Shown: positions 31,271 to 40,705, numbered from the stretch's first letter. The stretch: 64,000 bases of DNA from Christiangramia fulva (GCF_003024155.1 NZ_CP028136.1:2852001-2916000); one strand, 5' to 3'. Notes: generated from the letters alone by a model not told the origin. Numbers and translations are program-made.

Positions 31271-32265
31271 CCTGGAAGTTCAGCCCTTTCATCAATAAGT
31301 CCTTCATTTTTCAGCTCTTTCCAGAAATCAGATGAGATTTTCACATCAAAAGCCTTCGCGTTTTCCCTTACCTGTTCCGGTTTACTGGCTCCGGCAAGTA
31401 CAGTATTCACCACTTTTGGCGCCTGGGAAAACTGAAGGGAAGCAGTGCTAAGTTCAACTTCATGTTTTTTAGCAATATCTCTGATTTTCTCAAATTTCTT
31501 TAGCTTATCTTCAGGCATTTCTCCACTGTAGTTGTAGCGATCTTTGCCAGACAGCAGTCCGGCGTTGAAAGGCGCCGCGGCAATAAGTCCCACATCGTGT
31601 TTCTCAATAACCGGGAACAGTTTCTCAATAGATTCTTTGTGATTGACCATGGAATACTGAATAGCCGAAAGAAAAATATCGGGATCGGCATCTGTTTCCT
31701 CCAGCGTTTTTACGATAGGTTCAATGGTATTCACACCAAGCCCCCAGCCTTTTATAATACCTTCTTCACGCATTTTGGTAAGTTCTGGCATAGCGCCTTT
31801 TCGGGCTACTTCAAAATGGTCCAGCCAGCTAACCCCATCTTTATATTCATCATTGTGATCTGGCGAAAGGTCGTGAATGAAAACATAATCAATACGTTCT
31901 ATCCCTAATCGCTGCAGGCTGTCTTCAATAGATCTTCTCACCGCTTCTGCGCTGTAATCATATTCATAATCGAAGGCTGGCGGTTCTTTCCACATGGTTT
32001 TGGGAATATTGCCGGTCACTTTCAGGATTCTGCCTACTTTGGTACTGAGAATATAGTCGTCGCGGTTCTGGTTATGCAAAAAATGACCAAAACGACGTTC
32101 GCTTAGTCCCAGGCCGTACCATGGGGAAGTGTCGTAATACCTGATACCTCCTTCCCAGGCTGCTTCCAGCGTTTCTTCAGCTCTTTTATCGGTTACTACT
32201 TCAAAGCAATTACCAATGGCTACACCACCAATTCCTATTTTTTCTTTTAATACTTCTCTGCTCAT
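31267..32265 (-). CDS. Aldo/keto reductase
   Basis: The 332-aa TIM-barrel oxidoreductase has the catalytic tetrad Asp-Tyr-Lys-His visible in YYDTSPWYG, STKVG and VFIHDLS, and a C-terminal NADPH-binding VLAGASKPEQVREN. The overall pattern (GIGGVAIGNCF..., FIHDLSPDH, LSGKDRYNYSG) is that of D-threo-aldose/L-fucose dehydrogenase-type enzymes oxidising sugars to lactones. It is a single gene, convergent with the membrane protein gene. Confidence 0.89.
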   Translation of the reverse strand: MSREVLKEKIGIGGVAIGNCFEVVTDKRAEETLEAAWEGGIRYYDTSPWYGLGLSERRFGHFLHNQNRDDYILSTKVGRILKVTGNIPKTMWKEPPAFDYEYDYSAEAVRRSIEDSLQRLGIERIDYVFIHDLSPDHNDEYKDGVSWLDHFEVARKGAMPELTKMREEGIIKGWGLGVNTIEPIVKTLEETDADPDIFLSAIQYSMVNHKESIEKLFPVIEKHDVGLIAAAPFNAGLLSGKDRYNYSGEMPEDKLKKFEKIRDIAKKHEVELSTASLQFSQAPKVVNTVLAGASKPEQVRENAKAFDVKISSDFWKELKNEGLIDERAELPG

Positions 32266-32380
32266 AAGTCTTCGTTTTTCTTAATTTACCAAGAAAGGAT
32301 TATAATCAGCAGGGGTTTAACGAACTCTAACAAATAGGTTTTTTGCATTAATATTATTTTTAGAAGCAGGTGAGGAATCT

Positions 32381-32424
32381 GTAACAAAAGTTACTGCCTT
32401 AACCGCGGTATATTTATATTTTTG
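32381..32424 (+). promoter_or_regulatory. Operator plus -7 box of the hydroxylase/persulfide dioxygenase operon
   Basis: GTAAC-AAAA-GTTAC (32381-32394) followed by TATTTTTG (32417-32424). The centre of the palindrome is 29.5 bp from the -7 box, exactly as at 23208-23251. This shared geometry supports activation by one Crp/Fnr-type protein. Confidence 0.68.
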
Positions 32425-32435
32425 CTATCGCAATT

Positions 32436-33320
32436 TTGAACGTGGAAAAATACCTACATATCATCATCGATTCGTTTACGGGATATTTCAATTATCTCTA
32501 TAACGAAATAGTGCATCCCTCGTGGACCAGCTATTTTTACTGGCTAATTGCACTTTCGTTTATGGTATGGATGCTGGAGATTGTCAATCCCTGGAGAAGA
32601 AATCAGGAGATATTCAGAAAAGGCTTCTGGCTGGATTCTTTTTATATTCTCTTTAATTTCTTCCTTTTTTCGCTTATCGGCTATAACGCCCTGAGCAATG
32701 TGGGGGTTGAGCTTTTTAATGATTTTTTGTCGCTCTTTGGAATTACAAATATCGTTGCTATTAAGGTAGATTCTTTGCCGGTTTGGACGCAACTGCTCGT
32801 TATGTTTGTGATCGCCGATTTCATTCAGTGGAATGTTCACCGGCAGTTGCATCGCAGAGCCTGGTTGTGGGAATTCCATAAAGTTCATCACAGTGTGAAA
32901 GAAATGGGATTTGCCGCGCAGTTTCGCTTCCATTTTATGGAAACCATTATTTATAAATCGGTGCAGTACATCCCGCTGGCGATGATAGGTTTCGGAATAA
33001 AGGAATTTTTCGTGGTGCATATGTTTACCGTCCTGGTAGGGCATCTTAACCACGCCAATGTTGGCTGGAATTATGGTATTTTTGGGTATGTTTTCAATAA
33101 TCCGAAAATGCATATCTGGCACCATTCAAAAGATTTCCCGGAAGAACATCCTTACGGAATGAATTTCGGATTAAGTTTAAGTATCTGGGATTATCTCTTC
33201 GGAACGGCTTATATTCCGAAGAACGGACAGAATATTGAACTTGGCTTTAAAGGCGACGATGATTTCCCCGAAGATTTTGGCAATCAGGTATTGTTTCCTT
33301 TCAGAAGAAAACGAGATTAA
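32436..33320 (+). CDS. Sterol desaturase/fatty-acid hydroxylase family protein
   Basis: The 294-aa di-iron membrane enzyme has histidine clusters NVHRQLHRR, EFHKVHHS and HIWHHSKDFPEEHPYG, between about six hydrophobic segments. The family hydroxylates lipids or carotenoids. The start is a TTG at 32436 (MNVEKYLH) or the GTG at 32442; there is no ATG before the first membrane helix. The persulfide dioxygenase gene follows by 27 bp, an association seen in Bacteroidota. Confidence 0.87.
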   Translation: MNVEKYLHIIIDSFTGYFNYLYNEIVHPSWTSYFYWLIALSFMVWMLEIVNPWRRNQEIFRKGFWLDSFYILFNFFLFSLIGYNALSNVGVELFNDFLSLFGITNIVAIKVDSLPVWTQLLVMFVIADFIQWNVHRQLHRRAWLWEFHKVHHSVKEMGFAAQFRFHFMETIIYKSVQYIPLAMIGFGIKEFFVVHMFTVLVGHLNHANVGWNYGIFGYVFNNPKMHIWHHSKDFPEEHPYGMNFGLSLSIWDYLFGTAYIPKNGQNIELGFKGDDDFPEDFGNQVLFPFRRKRD

Positions 33321-33347
33321 ACAGAATTAACACAAAAAACATAACCA

Positions 33348-34685
33348 ATGACTATAAAACAATTTAAAGATGCTCCGCTTGCCCATTATTCCTATGCGAT
33401 TGTAAGTGAAGGAAAGATGGCGCTGGTAGATCCCTCGCGTAATCCCGTGCAATACTACAGGTATGCAGAAGAGCAAAACGCGAAGATCGTGGCGGTATTT
33501 GAAACGCATCCGCACGCCGATTTTGTAAGTAGCCATTTGCAGATACGTCAGGAAACAGGAGCGACCATATATGTGAGCAAACTATTAGGTGCCGATTATG
33601 AGCATCAGGCTTTTGATGAAGGACAGTTTACCGAAATGGGAAAAGTCCGCTTTAGCGCGCTCAATACTCCGGGCCATTCTCCCGACAGTATAACCATTGT
33701 CGCTAAAGACGGTGATGAAACGGCGCTCTTTACCGGAGACACGCTTTTCATCGGAAACGTGGGAAGACCCGATCTTCGTGAAAATGCAGGAAATATGCGT
33801 GCAAAAAGGGTGGAACTGGCCAAAGAGATGTACAACACCATGAAGACCAAGTTTAACGATCTTCCAGACGATGCGCTTGTTTATCCGGCTCACGGTGCCG
33901 GTTCGCTTTGCGGAAAAAACATGAGCGACGCTTCCTCGAGTACCCTTGGAAATGAACGTCAGGGAAACTGGGCCTTTAAAGAGCAAACCGAAGAAGAATT
34001 TGTGGAGGAAATCCTGAAAGATCAGCCTTTTATTCCATCTTATTTCGGTTTTAATGTGGATGTAAATAAAACAGGTCCCGAAAATGTTCAGAGAACAAAA
34101 TGGGCAAATGATCTTTTGCTCAATGTGAACTCGGTTGAGAAGGATATACTCGTTGTAGATACCCGGGACGGAAAGGCATATAAAAAGGCTCATCTGCCTA
34201 ATAGTATCAATATCATGGCACGAACTGAAGATGATAAATATGAGACCTGGCTGGGAGCGATCATTGAGCCGAAAGAACAGTTTTACCTGGTTGTGGAATC
34301 AATAGACAAACTGGAGGAAATTCTGGAGAGAACTGCCAAGATCGGGTATGAAAAACAGATAAAAGCCGTGATCACTTTAGGTGCTGAAGTTTCTGCAAAA
34401 TCTGATCAGTTGGACGTTGAAGAATTCAAAAAGAATAAGGATGATTACACGATTGTTGACATTCGCAACAACAGTGAACTCGCCGAAGGTAAGATTTTCG
34501 ATAGCGCGATTGGAATTCCACTGAATGAACTTCGCGACCGTGTCGACGAGGTTCCTGCAGACAAACCTATAGTGGTGCACTGCGCAGGTGGCTACCGTTC
34601 TTCAGCCGGTGCAAGTATTCTGGAGAACCATTGTAAGAATACGAAAGTGTATGACCTAGGTGAAGCTATAAAAGACTTTCAGTAA
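33348..34685 (+). CDS. Persulfide dioxygenase-rhodanese protein (MBL fold)
   Basis: The 445-aa protein has an N-terminal MBL-fold domain with ETHPHADFVSSH, NTPGHSPDS and FTGDTLFIGNVGRPDL, the ETHE1/CstB pattern of mononuclear iron persulfide dioxygenases. Two rhodanese domains follow. The first (VVDTRDGKAYKKAHLPNSI) lacks a catalytic Cys; the second has VVHCAGGYRSS with the active Cys. It converts glutathione- or protein-bound persulfide sulfur to sulfite or thiosulfate. With the TauE/SafE and YeeE genes it points to sulfide detoxification. Confidence 0.92.
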   Translation: MTIKQFKDAPLAHYSYAIVSEGKMALVDPSRNPVQYYRYAEEQNAKIVAVFETHPHADFVSSHLQIRQETGATIYVSKLLGADYEHQAFDEGQFTEMGKVRFSALNTPGHSPDSITIVAKDGDETALFTGDTLFIGNVGRPDLRENAGNMRAKRVELAKEMYNTMKTKFNDLPDDALVYPAHGAGSLCGKNMSDASSSTLGNERQGNWAFKEQTEEEFVEEILKDQPFIPSYFGFNVDVNKTGPENVQRTKWANDLLLNVNSVEKDILVVDTRDGKAYKKAHLPNSINIMARTEDDKYETWLGAIIEPKEQFYLVVESIDKLEEILERTAKIGYEKQIKAVITLGAEVSAKSDQLDVEEFKKNKDDYTIVDIRNNSELAEGKIFDSAIGIPLNELRDRVDEVPADKPIVVHCAGGYRSSAGASILENHCKNTKVYDLGEAIKDFQ

Positions 34686-34708
34686 TATTTTTAATATTTG
34701 ATCTTAAG

Positions 34709-34735
34709 CCTGCCGGTTTCCTGGCAGGTTTTTTT
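34709..34735 (+). terminator. Rho-independent terminator after the persulfide dioxygenase gene
   Basis: CCTGCC-ggtttcct-GGCAGG followed by seven T, 23 bp after the stop codon. Confidence 0.85.
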
Positions 34736-34743
34736 ATGATCGC

Positions 34744-34777
34744 CATTGCGATCCGCCGCAGGTGTAGAAGCAATCTC
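34744..34777 (+). repeat. REP-like palindromic element 1
   Basis: Begins CATTGCGATCCGCCGCAG and ends GTAGAAGCAATCTC. It is one of four copies of the CATTGCGA...GAAGCAATCTC element in this window, widespread in Bacteroidota intergenic DNA. Its centre is degenerate. Confidence 0.6.
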
Positions 34778-34995
34778 ATATTCAATTTGAAAATGTGGCA
34801 ATTCGGAAATTTGGAAATGATTTTTTTGAGAATCAAGAACCAGGCTTAATCAATTGAAGATTCAAAATTCAAAAATCCGTACTTCTAACTTCAAGAATCG
34901 TAATTCATTGCTCTAAGCTCCTGCCTCTTGTTTGTTGTTTCCTGGCTCTCGAATTCCAGTATTGTATTTCTAAATTCGTAAATCGTCAACAACAT

Positions 34996-35034
34996 AATTG
35001 CATCTCCGCCTAAGGCGGAGAAGAAGCAATCTCC
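34996..35034 (+). repeat. REP-like palindromic element 2
   Basis: AATTGCATCTCCGCCTAAGG then CGGAGAAGAAGCAATCTCC. The stem CTCCGCC-TAA-GGCGGAG is perfect. Same family as the elements at 34744, 38839 and 47857. Confidence 0.65.
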
Positions 35035-35204
35035 CGAATAAGAATATTTCAATTGTCTTTTGTAAAAATTAATTTTTATTGAAGTCTGAATTAAAATTGG
35101 CCTTAAAACCTGATAAATTCTCATATTTTCAGATTTCTTCAACATTTTAAACCTCTTTATTTTTCTATATTTACGCTTCAGCATTCAGAAATAAACAGAA
35201 GTTT

Positions 35205-35690
35205 ATGGATAAAACTTACAAGGTCAGCGTAAATGGCCAATTTGACTTTACATTCACTAAAGAAGAAATCGAGGCGCTGGATGCCCGGCAACTCAATAAA
35301 ACTCATTTTCATCTTCTTCAGAAAAATCGCTCTTTCAAAGCGGACATTTTCAAATCTGATTTTCTACACCGGCATTATGAGATCAAAATAAACTCCGGGA
35401 TTTACCGGGTAAAGATCAATAATGAACTGGATCAGCTCATCGATGAGATGGGACTTTCTCTGGGAAGTGCGCAGCAGATCAACGATATCAAAGCGCCTAT
35501 GCCGGGTCTGATTCTCGAGGTAAGCGTAGAGGAAGGCACTGAGGTGAAAGAAGGCGATTATTTACTGGTTCTCGAGGCCATGAAAATGGAAAATACACTT
35601 ACCGCTCCAAGAGACGGAGTAGTGAAATCGGTTAGCGTTTCTAAAGGAGACACGGTTGATAAGAATCAGCTGCTCATAGAAATGGAATAA
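35205..35690 (+). CDS. Biotin carboxyl carrier protein of acyl-CoA carboxylase
   Basis: The 161-aa subunit carries the biotinyl domain at its C-terminus: KAPMPGLILEVSVEEGTEV, then LEAMKMENTL with biotinylated K127. The N-terminal half is the linker/BT-like region. It opens a three-gene operon with biotin carboxylase (44 bp later) and carboxyltransferase. The arrangement BCCP-BC-CT is that of propionyl-CoA or acetyl/propionyl-CoA carboxylases of Bacteroidota. Confidence 0.92.
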   Translation: MDKTYKVSVNGQFDFTFTKEEIEALDARQLNKTHFHLLQKNRSFKADIFKSDFLHRHYEIKINSGIYRVKINNELDQLIDEMGLSLGSAQQINDIKAPMPGLILEVSVEEGTEVKEGDYLLVLEAMKMENTLTAPRDGVVKSVSVSKGDTVDKNQLLIEME

Positions 35691-35733
35691 GCTGAAGTTA
35701 GAATTTAGAAGTACGAAGTCAGAAAAATATAAA

Positions 35734-37182
35734 ATGAAGAAAATATTAGTTGCCAACCGCGGGGAGATTGCCTTAAGGGTGATGAAGACCATCAAGAAAA
35801 TGGGAATCGCTACCGTGGCCGTTTTTTCAGAAGCCGATCGCAATGCACCACATGTAAAATTTGCCGATGAAGCGGTTTGTATTGGAAAAGCTCCCTCCAG
35901 TGAATCCTATTTGCGCGGAGAAAATATCGTCGAAGTGGCTAAAGAACTGAAGGTGGATGGCATTCATCCCGGCTACGGATTCCTTAGTGAAAATGCTGAA
36001 TTCGCTGAATTGGTCGAGAAGAATGGAATCACATGGATAGGTCCGGGCTCAAATGCCATCAAGATTATGGGAAGCAAACTTGCCGCCAAAGACGCGGTAA
36101 AAAAATATGATATTCCGATGGTACCCGGTATCGATAAAGCGATTGCCGATACCGAAAAAGCGAAAGAAATAGCAAAGGAGATCGGCTTTCCAATTTTGAT
36201 CAAAGCTTCTGCCGGAGGTGGTGGAAAGGGAATGCGTATCGTGGAAAAGGAAAAGGATCTCGACGACCAGATGAAACGTGCCATCAGCGAAGCTGAATCG
36301 GCTTTTGGCGATGGTTCTGTCTTTATCGAAAAATATGTGACTTCGCCAAGACATATCGAAATCCAGGTGTTATGCGATAAACATGGCAATTTTATGCATC
36401 TTTTCGAGCGGGAATGCAGTATTCAGCGAAGACATCAGAAAGTGGTGGAAGAGGCGCCTTCGGTAGTGCTTGACGAAAAGCTCCGTAAAGAAATGGGAGA
36501 AGCCGCGGTAAAAGTGGCTAAAGCCTGTGATTATGTGGGTGCGGGAACTGTAGAGTTTATTTTTGATCAGGACCGGAATTTTTATTTCCTGGAGATGAAT
36601 ACGCGACTTCAGGTGGAACATCCGGTCACCGAATACATTACGGGAATCGATCTCGTTGAAGAACAGATCAGGATCGCTCGTGGCGAAAAATTGAGCTTTT
36701 CTCAGGAGGATCTTAGTATTACCGGGCACGCTATGGAGCTTCGGGTGTATGCCGAAGATCCGCTTGAAGATTTTATGCCCAGTACCGGAAAACTGGAAAA
36801 ATACCAGACGCCTTCCGGAAAGAATATCCGCCTTGATAACGGCTTTGAAGAAGGGATGGAAGTCCCGATCTATTATGATCCCATGCTCGCCAAGTTGATC
36901 ACTTACGGGAAGACCCGTGAGGAAGCCATTGAGCTGATGATCGAAGCCATCGATGATTATATCGTGGAAGGGGTAAGTACGACTTTGCCTTTCGGAAAAT
37001 TTGTATTTCAGCATGAAGCTTTTCGAAGTGGAAATTTCGACACCCATTTCGTGAAAAACTATTATTCTCCTGAAAAACTGCAAGAAGCCACCGAGCAGGA
37101 AGCAAGGCTCGCAGCCATTCTTGCATTGAAGCAATATTTGAAAGATAAGGAACAACTTCGCCTGCCGCATAACCAGGCTTAG
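35734..37182 (+). CDS. accC: Biotin carboxylase subunit of acyl-CoA carboxylase
   Basis: The 482-aa ATP-grasp enzyme carboxylates biotin on the carrier protein with bicarbonate and ATP. Visible motifs are VANRGEIALRVMKT at the N-terminus, IKASAGGGGKGMRIV (glycine-rich ATP loop), RHIEIQVL, LFERECSIQRRHQKVVEEAP and MNTRLQVEHPVTE. It is slightly longer than E. coli AccC (449 aa), as usual for the acyl-CoA carboxylase versions. It lies between the BCCP and carboxyltransferase genes. Confidence 0.95.
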   Translation: MKKILVANRGEIALRVMKTIKKMGIATVAVFSEADRNAPHVKFADEAVCIGKAPSSESYLRGENIVEVAKELKVDGIHPGYGFLSENAEFAELVEKNGITWIGPGSNAIKIMGSKLAAKDAVKKYDIPMVPGIDKAIADTEKAKEIAKEIGFPILIKASAGGGGKGMRIVEKEKDLDDQMKRAISEAESAFGDGSVFIEKYVTSPRHIEIQVLCDKHGNFMHLFERECSIQRRHQKVVEEAPSVVLDEKLRKEMGEAAVKVAKACDYVGAGTVEFIFDQDRNFYFLEMNTRLQVEHPVTEYITGIDLVEEQIRIARGEKLSFSQEDLSITGHAMELRVYAEDPLEDFMPSTGKLEKYQTPSGKNIRLDNGFEEGMEVPIYYDPMLAKLITYGKTREEAIELMIEAIDDYIVEGVSTTLPFGKFVFQHEAFRSGNFDTHFVKNYYSPEKLQEATEQEARLAAILALKQYLKDKEQLRLPHNQA

Positions 37183-37206
37183 GATTCAAATTCAGAACGA
37201 CAAAAA

Positions 37207-38748
37207 ATGAGCAAAAATCTCGATAAGTTAAAGGAAAAGATTGCCGAAGCCCACAAAGGCGGAGGCGAAAAACGCATTGCCAAACAGCACGAAAAGAAAA
37301 AGCTCACCGCCCGGGAGCGAATCGATTACCTGCTGGATGAAAATTCTTTTGAAGAAATAGGTATTCTGGTGACTCACCGTACCAGCGATTTTGGAATGGA
37401 TAAGCAGAAATTCTACGGCGATGGTGTGGTAACAGGTTATGGAACCATCAATGGACGACTCGTATACGTTTTTGCCCAGGATTTTACCGTTTTCGGAGGA
37501 TCGCTTTCTGAAACTCACGCCGAAAAGATCTGCAAGATCATGGACATGGCGGTAAAAGTGGGAGCACCGCTGATCGGTTTGAACGATTCCGGTGGCGCGC
37601 GAATCCAGGAGGGGGTGAAGTCCCTGGGCGGTTATGCCGATATTTTCCACAGAAATGTAAAAGCTTCGGGAGTGGTTCCGCAAATTTCAGCCATCATGGG
37701 TCCCTGCGCCGGTGGTGCCGTGTATTCTCCCGCGATGACCGATTTTACGCTGATGGTGGAAGATACTTCCTATATGTTTGTGACCGGCCCGAACGTGGTG
37801 AAAACGGTGACCAATGAAGAAGTTACGGCAGAAGAGCTTGGGGGAGCGAGCACGCATTCTACCAAATCGGGAGTGACTCATGTTACTGCTGCCAATGATA
37901 TCGTTTGCCTGGAGAATATCAAACAGTTAATTTCTTATATGCCGCAGAGCAATAAACATGCTCCCGAAAAGCTTCCGTATGAACTCGGCGATGAGCATCG
38001 TGAGGTGCTGGAAAATATCGTTCCCGACAGTTCCAATAAACCTTACGATATGCACGAGGTGATAAAGGGAATTATCGACGAGGATTCTTTCTTTGAAATT
38101 CATAAGAATTACGCCGAGAATATCATCGTAGGTTTTGCCAGGTTAGGCGGGAGAAGTGTTGGGATTATCGCCAATCAGCCGATGAGCCTTGCAGGAGTGC
38201 TGGATGTGAGTTCTTCCAAAAAAGCGGCCCGGTTTACCCGTTTTTGTGATTGTTTCAATATCCCGTTGCTGGTATTGGTTGATGTGCCGGGATTCCTTCC
38301 GGGAACCGACCAGGAATGGAATGGAATTATCCTTCACGGCGCCAAGCTTCTGTATGCATTAAGCGAAGCCACCGTGCCGAAAGTGACGGTTATTACCCGG
38401 AAGGCTTATGGTGGCGCTTACGATGTGATGAATTCGAAACACATCGGCGCCGATTTTAATTTTGCCTGGCCAACAGCAGAGATCGCGGTAATGGGACCTA
38501 AGGGAGCTTCTGAAATCATTTTCAGAAAGGAGATCCAGGAGGCAGATGATCCCGAGAAAAAGCTAGCCGAAAAAGAAGCCGAATATGCCGAAAAATTCGC
38601 CACTCCTTTTGAAGCAGCCCAACGCGGATTCATCGATGAGGTGATCATGCCAGGAGATACACGAAGAAAACTGATCAAAGCCTTTAGTGCCCTCGAAACG
38701 AAATCGGTTTTAAGGCCAAACCGAAAGCATGGAAATATTCCCCTTTAG
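37207..38748 (+). CDS. Acyl-CoA carboxylase carboxyltransferase (propionyl-CoA carboxylase beta type)
   Basis: The 513-aa crotonase-fold carboxyltransferase moves the carboxyl group from biotin to an acyl-CoA, probably propionyl-Co[18 protein letters not shown] and [16 protein letters not shown] form the first oxyanion hole. [18 protein letters not shown] and [20 protein letters not shown] lie in the second half. Both halves are fused, unlike AccA/AccD. Third gene of the operon; it would feed propionyl-CoA from odd-chain or branched substrates to methylmalonyl-CoA. Confidence 0.93.
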   Translation: MSKNLDKLKEKIAEAHKGGGEKRIAKQHEKKKLTARERIDYLLDENSFEEIGILVTHRTSDFGMDKQKFYGDGVVTGYGTINGRLVYVFAQDFTVFGGSLSETHAEKICKIMDMAVKVGAPLIGLNDSGGARIQEGVKSLGGYADIFHRNVKASGVVPQISAIMGPCAGGAVYSPAMTDFTLMVEDTSYMFVTGPNVVKTVTNEEVTAEELGGASTHSTKSGVTHVTAANDIVCLENIKQLISYMPQSNKHAPEKLPYELGDEHREVLENIVPDSSNKPYDMHEVIKGIIDEDSFFEIHKNYAENIIVGFARLGGRSVGIIANQPMSLAGVLDVSSSKKAARFTRFCDCFNIPLLVLVDVPGFLPGTDQEWNGIILHGAKLLYALSEATVPKVTVITRKAYGGAYDVMNSKHIGADFNFAWPTAEIAVMGPKGASEIIFRKEIQEADDPEKKLAEKEAEYAEKFATPFEAAQRGFIDEVIMPGDTRRKLIKAFSALETKSVLRPNRKHGNIPL

Positions 38749-38838
38749 CTTTAAGCTCTAAGTTATAAGGGATAAGCTTTTTATAGTAAAGAGTTCAGAT
38801 TTCCGTATTTCGTACTTCTAAATTCTTATTTTAATTGT

Positions 38839-38873
38839 CATTGCGATCCGCTTTAGGCGGAGAAGCAATCTCT
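38839..38873 (+). repeat. REP-like palindromic element 3
   Basis: CATTGCGATCCGCTTTAGGC then GGAGAAGCAATCTCT. Inner stem CCGC-TTTA-GGCGG. It lies in the spacer after the carboxyltransferase gene. Confidence 0.6.
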
Positions 38874-38991
38874 ATTTTAGTTTAGAGTTAGGAGGAGTTT
38901 ATCTAAATTATTGCTCCATTTTTTCTACTAAATGACACACAGGCTGTGACTTTTCAATATGATTATTGATAATTGTTTATTGTTAATTGAT

Positions 38992-39894
38992 ATGATGAAA
39001 TTCAACAAAATAGTCGTCATAGATCAAACCAAACTCAACGAAGAAGCTTTAAAAGAGCTTCAGGAATTGAGCGAGCAGGAGATTGGAGTATATTCCGATT
39101 ATCCTGAAAAGAAAGAGGAAATCATCAAAAGGATCGGCGATGCCGATACCATTATTGTTTCCTGGCATACTCAAATAAATGAAGAGATCATCGATGCCTG
39201 TCCCAACCTGAAATATATCGGGATGGCCTGCAGTCTCTATGACGATGAATCGGTTAACGTGGCGGTGAATTATGCTCGCGAAAAGAATATTAAAGTAACA
39301 GGAATTTTTGATTATGGTGATCCCGGGGTGGCTGAGTTTATTATTTCTGAATTGATCCAATTGCTTAACGGGTATAAAGGAAAACAATGGAAAGAAGATC
39401 AGCATGAATTGACAGATCTGAAAATAGGCATTATCGGACTTGGAGTTACGGGTAAATTGCTTGCCGACTGTCTGCTGCCTTTTGGGGCTGATCTTTATTA
39501 TTTCAGCCGTAGCCCCAAAAAGGATTATGAAGCGAAAGGTGTAAAATACCTGGAGCTTGGAGAACTTCTAAATACTGTTGAGGTTGTTTCTTTTCATCTT
39601 CCGAAAAATGTAAACCTTTTAACCGAAAAGGAGTTTTTCCAATTTGGAAATGGCAAGATCCTTATCAACACTTCACTGGGACTTCCCTTTGATGAAAAGG
39701 CCTTTCAAAAATGGATAAAGAAAGATGGTAATTTTGCCATTTTCGATGCCGATGGGAAAGCATCTCTTTCCAAAGACATACTTGATAATTCCAATATTAT
39801 CACCTCCGATAAAAGTGCAGGCTGGTCTGCTCAGACGCAGCAAAGACGCTCTGCTAAAGTGGTAAAGAATGTGAAGGATTATCTGATGTCTTAG
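38992..39894 (+). CDS. D-2-hydroxyacid dehydrogenase family protein
   Basis: The ~300-aa protein starts at MMKFNKIVVIDQ; an upstream AT-rich in-frame extension looks like intergenic DNA. The NAD-binding domain has IGIIGLGVTGKLLADCLLPFG (GxGxxG), YYFSRSP and VVSFHLPKN, which fits D-isomer-specific 2-hydroxyacid dehydrogenases. The usual catalytic Arg-Glu-His set is weakly preserved, and the end (KSAGWSAQTQQRR) differs from lactate or phosphoglycerate enzymes, so the substrate is open. Confidence 0.8.
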   Translation: MMKFNKIVVIDQTKLNEEALKELQELSEQEIGVYSDYPEKKEEIIKRIGDADTIIVSWHTQINEEIIDACPNLKYIGMACSLYDDESVNVAVNYAREKNIKVTGIFDYGDPGVAEFIISELIQLLNGYKGKQWKEDQHELTDLKIGIIGLGVTGKLLADCLLPFGADLYYFSRSPKKDYEAKGVKYLELGELLNTVEVVSFHLPKNVNLLTEKEFFQFGNGKILINTSLGLPFDEKAFQKWIKKDGNFAIFDADGKASLSKDILDNSNIITSDKSAGWSAQTQQRRSAKVVKNVKDYLMS

Positions 39895-39902
39895 TTTTTA
39901 CA

Positions 39903-40259
39903 TTAATAATCCTGAATTAGAACTTCGGTTGGAATATGCAGTTTTGTATTAAGATTTCTTATCATATCTAAGGTAAGTTTTCTCTTTTTGCTTAATATTT
40001 CACTTACTCTGCTTTTGAATCCAAAAACTTCTTCTAAATCTTTTTGTTTCATTCCCATTTGCTCCATTCTGAATTTTATGGCCTCAATGGGATCTGGCAT
40101 TTCTATTGGGAAATTTTCATTTTCATAATTGTCAATCAGGATAGATAAAATCTCTAACTCATCAGCTTCTTCTGTTCCTCTTTTAGCATCAAAGATTTCA
40201 TCAAGACGATGAAGAGCATTTTGATAATCTTTTTCGGTTTTTATAGGTTTTATTTTCAT
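39903..40259 (-). CDS. higA: HigA-type antitoxin (XRE helix-turn-helix)
   Basis: The 118-aa protein has an N-terminal region found in HigA proteins of Bacteroidota (IKTEKDYQNALHRLDEIFDA) and a C-terminal helix-turn-helix MGMKQKDLEEVFGFKSRVSE (about 70-89). It neutralises the toxin encoded one base upstream and represses the pair. Toxin-first order is typical of HigBA. It ends 9 bp from the convergent dehydrogenase gene. Confidence 0.87.
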   Translation of the reverse strand: MKIKPIKTEKDYQNALHRLDEIFDAKRGTEEADELEILSILIDNYENENFPIEMPDPIEAIKFRMEQMGMKQKDLEEVFGFKSRVSEILSKKRKLTLDMIRNLNTKLHIPTEVLIQDY

Positions 40260-40260
40260 C

Positions 40261-40554
40261 TCAAATGGTATTTGAATCTATTTTGTCATACTCTGGATGA
40301 GTTCCAATAAATCTTATCCAGCAAATTTTATACTCAAAGTTAAATTTTACAATTAGCCGATAATTATTTCCTTTGATATTAAAAACGATTCGGTTGTCCT
40401 GTAAAATGCTTGCACTGGGATAATCTTTCCTTAACTCATTTATATTTTCCCATTCCGTTTTTTCGGTTTCCCGGTACCAGGATTTTAATTGTTGCTCAGC
40501 GTCAGCATGTTTTATCCAAAAATCCCGTAAGGTTCGTTTTGCAATAATTCTCAC
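40261..40554 (-). CDS. higB: HigB-type mRNA interferase toxin
   Basis: The 97-aa RelE-superfamily toxin has RTLRDFWIKHADAEQQLKSW, then FNIKGNNYRLIVKFNFEYKI and WIRFIGTHPEYDKID, the pattern of HigB_toxin family members that cut mRNA at ribosomes. It is followed one base later by its antitoxin. A 15-bp palindrome at 40588-40602 just upstream is the likely operator. Confidence 0.88.
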   Translation of the reverse strand: MRIIAKRTLRDFWIKHADAEQQLKSWYRETEKTEWENINELRKDYPSASILQDNRIVFNIKGNNYRLIVKFNFEYKICWIRFIGTHPEYDKIDSNTI

Positions 40555-40587
40555 TTTACGCTAATTTCAAACAAAAATAAGCAAAAG

Positions 40588-40602
40588 TTACCATATTGGT
40601 AA
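40588..40602 (-). promoter_or_regulatory. Operator palindrome of the higBA pair
   Basis: TTACCA-TAT-TGGTAA lies 34 bp upstream of the higB start. A perfect 6-bp inverted repeat at this position is what HigA-type autorepressors bind. Confidence 0.6.
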
Positions 40603-40666
40603 TTTTACTAATATAACTCAATTTCATTTTTAACACTCGTCTTTTTAAAGGGATTCAAATTCTTTT

Positions 40667-40674
40667 TAAATTTG
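40667..40674 (+). promoter_or_regulatory. -7 box of the dinB-dnaE operon
   Basis: TAAATTTG matches TAnnTTTG and lies 31 bp before the dinB ATG. No TTG -33 element is visible at the usual distance. I could not recognise an SOS operator. Confidence 0.5.
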
Positions 40675-40705
40675 GAAAATATCCAATTAATAGGATTTAT
40701 TCCGA

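Larger units (their letters stand above)
34686..35204. other. 520-bp intergenic region with terminator and REP-like elements
   Basis: No gene was found. It holds a terminator (34709-34735), two REP-like elements (34744-34777 and 34996-35034), and AT-rich tracts made of short recurring words. TATATTTA at about 35165 could be an imperfect -7 box for the carboxylase operon. Confidence 0.6.
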
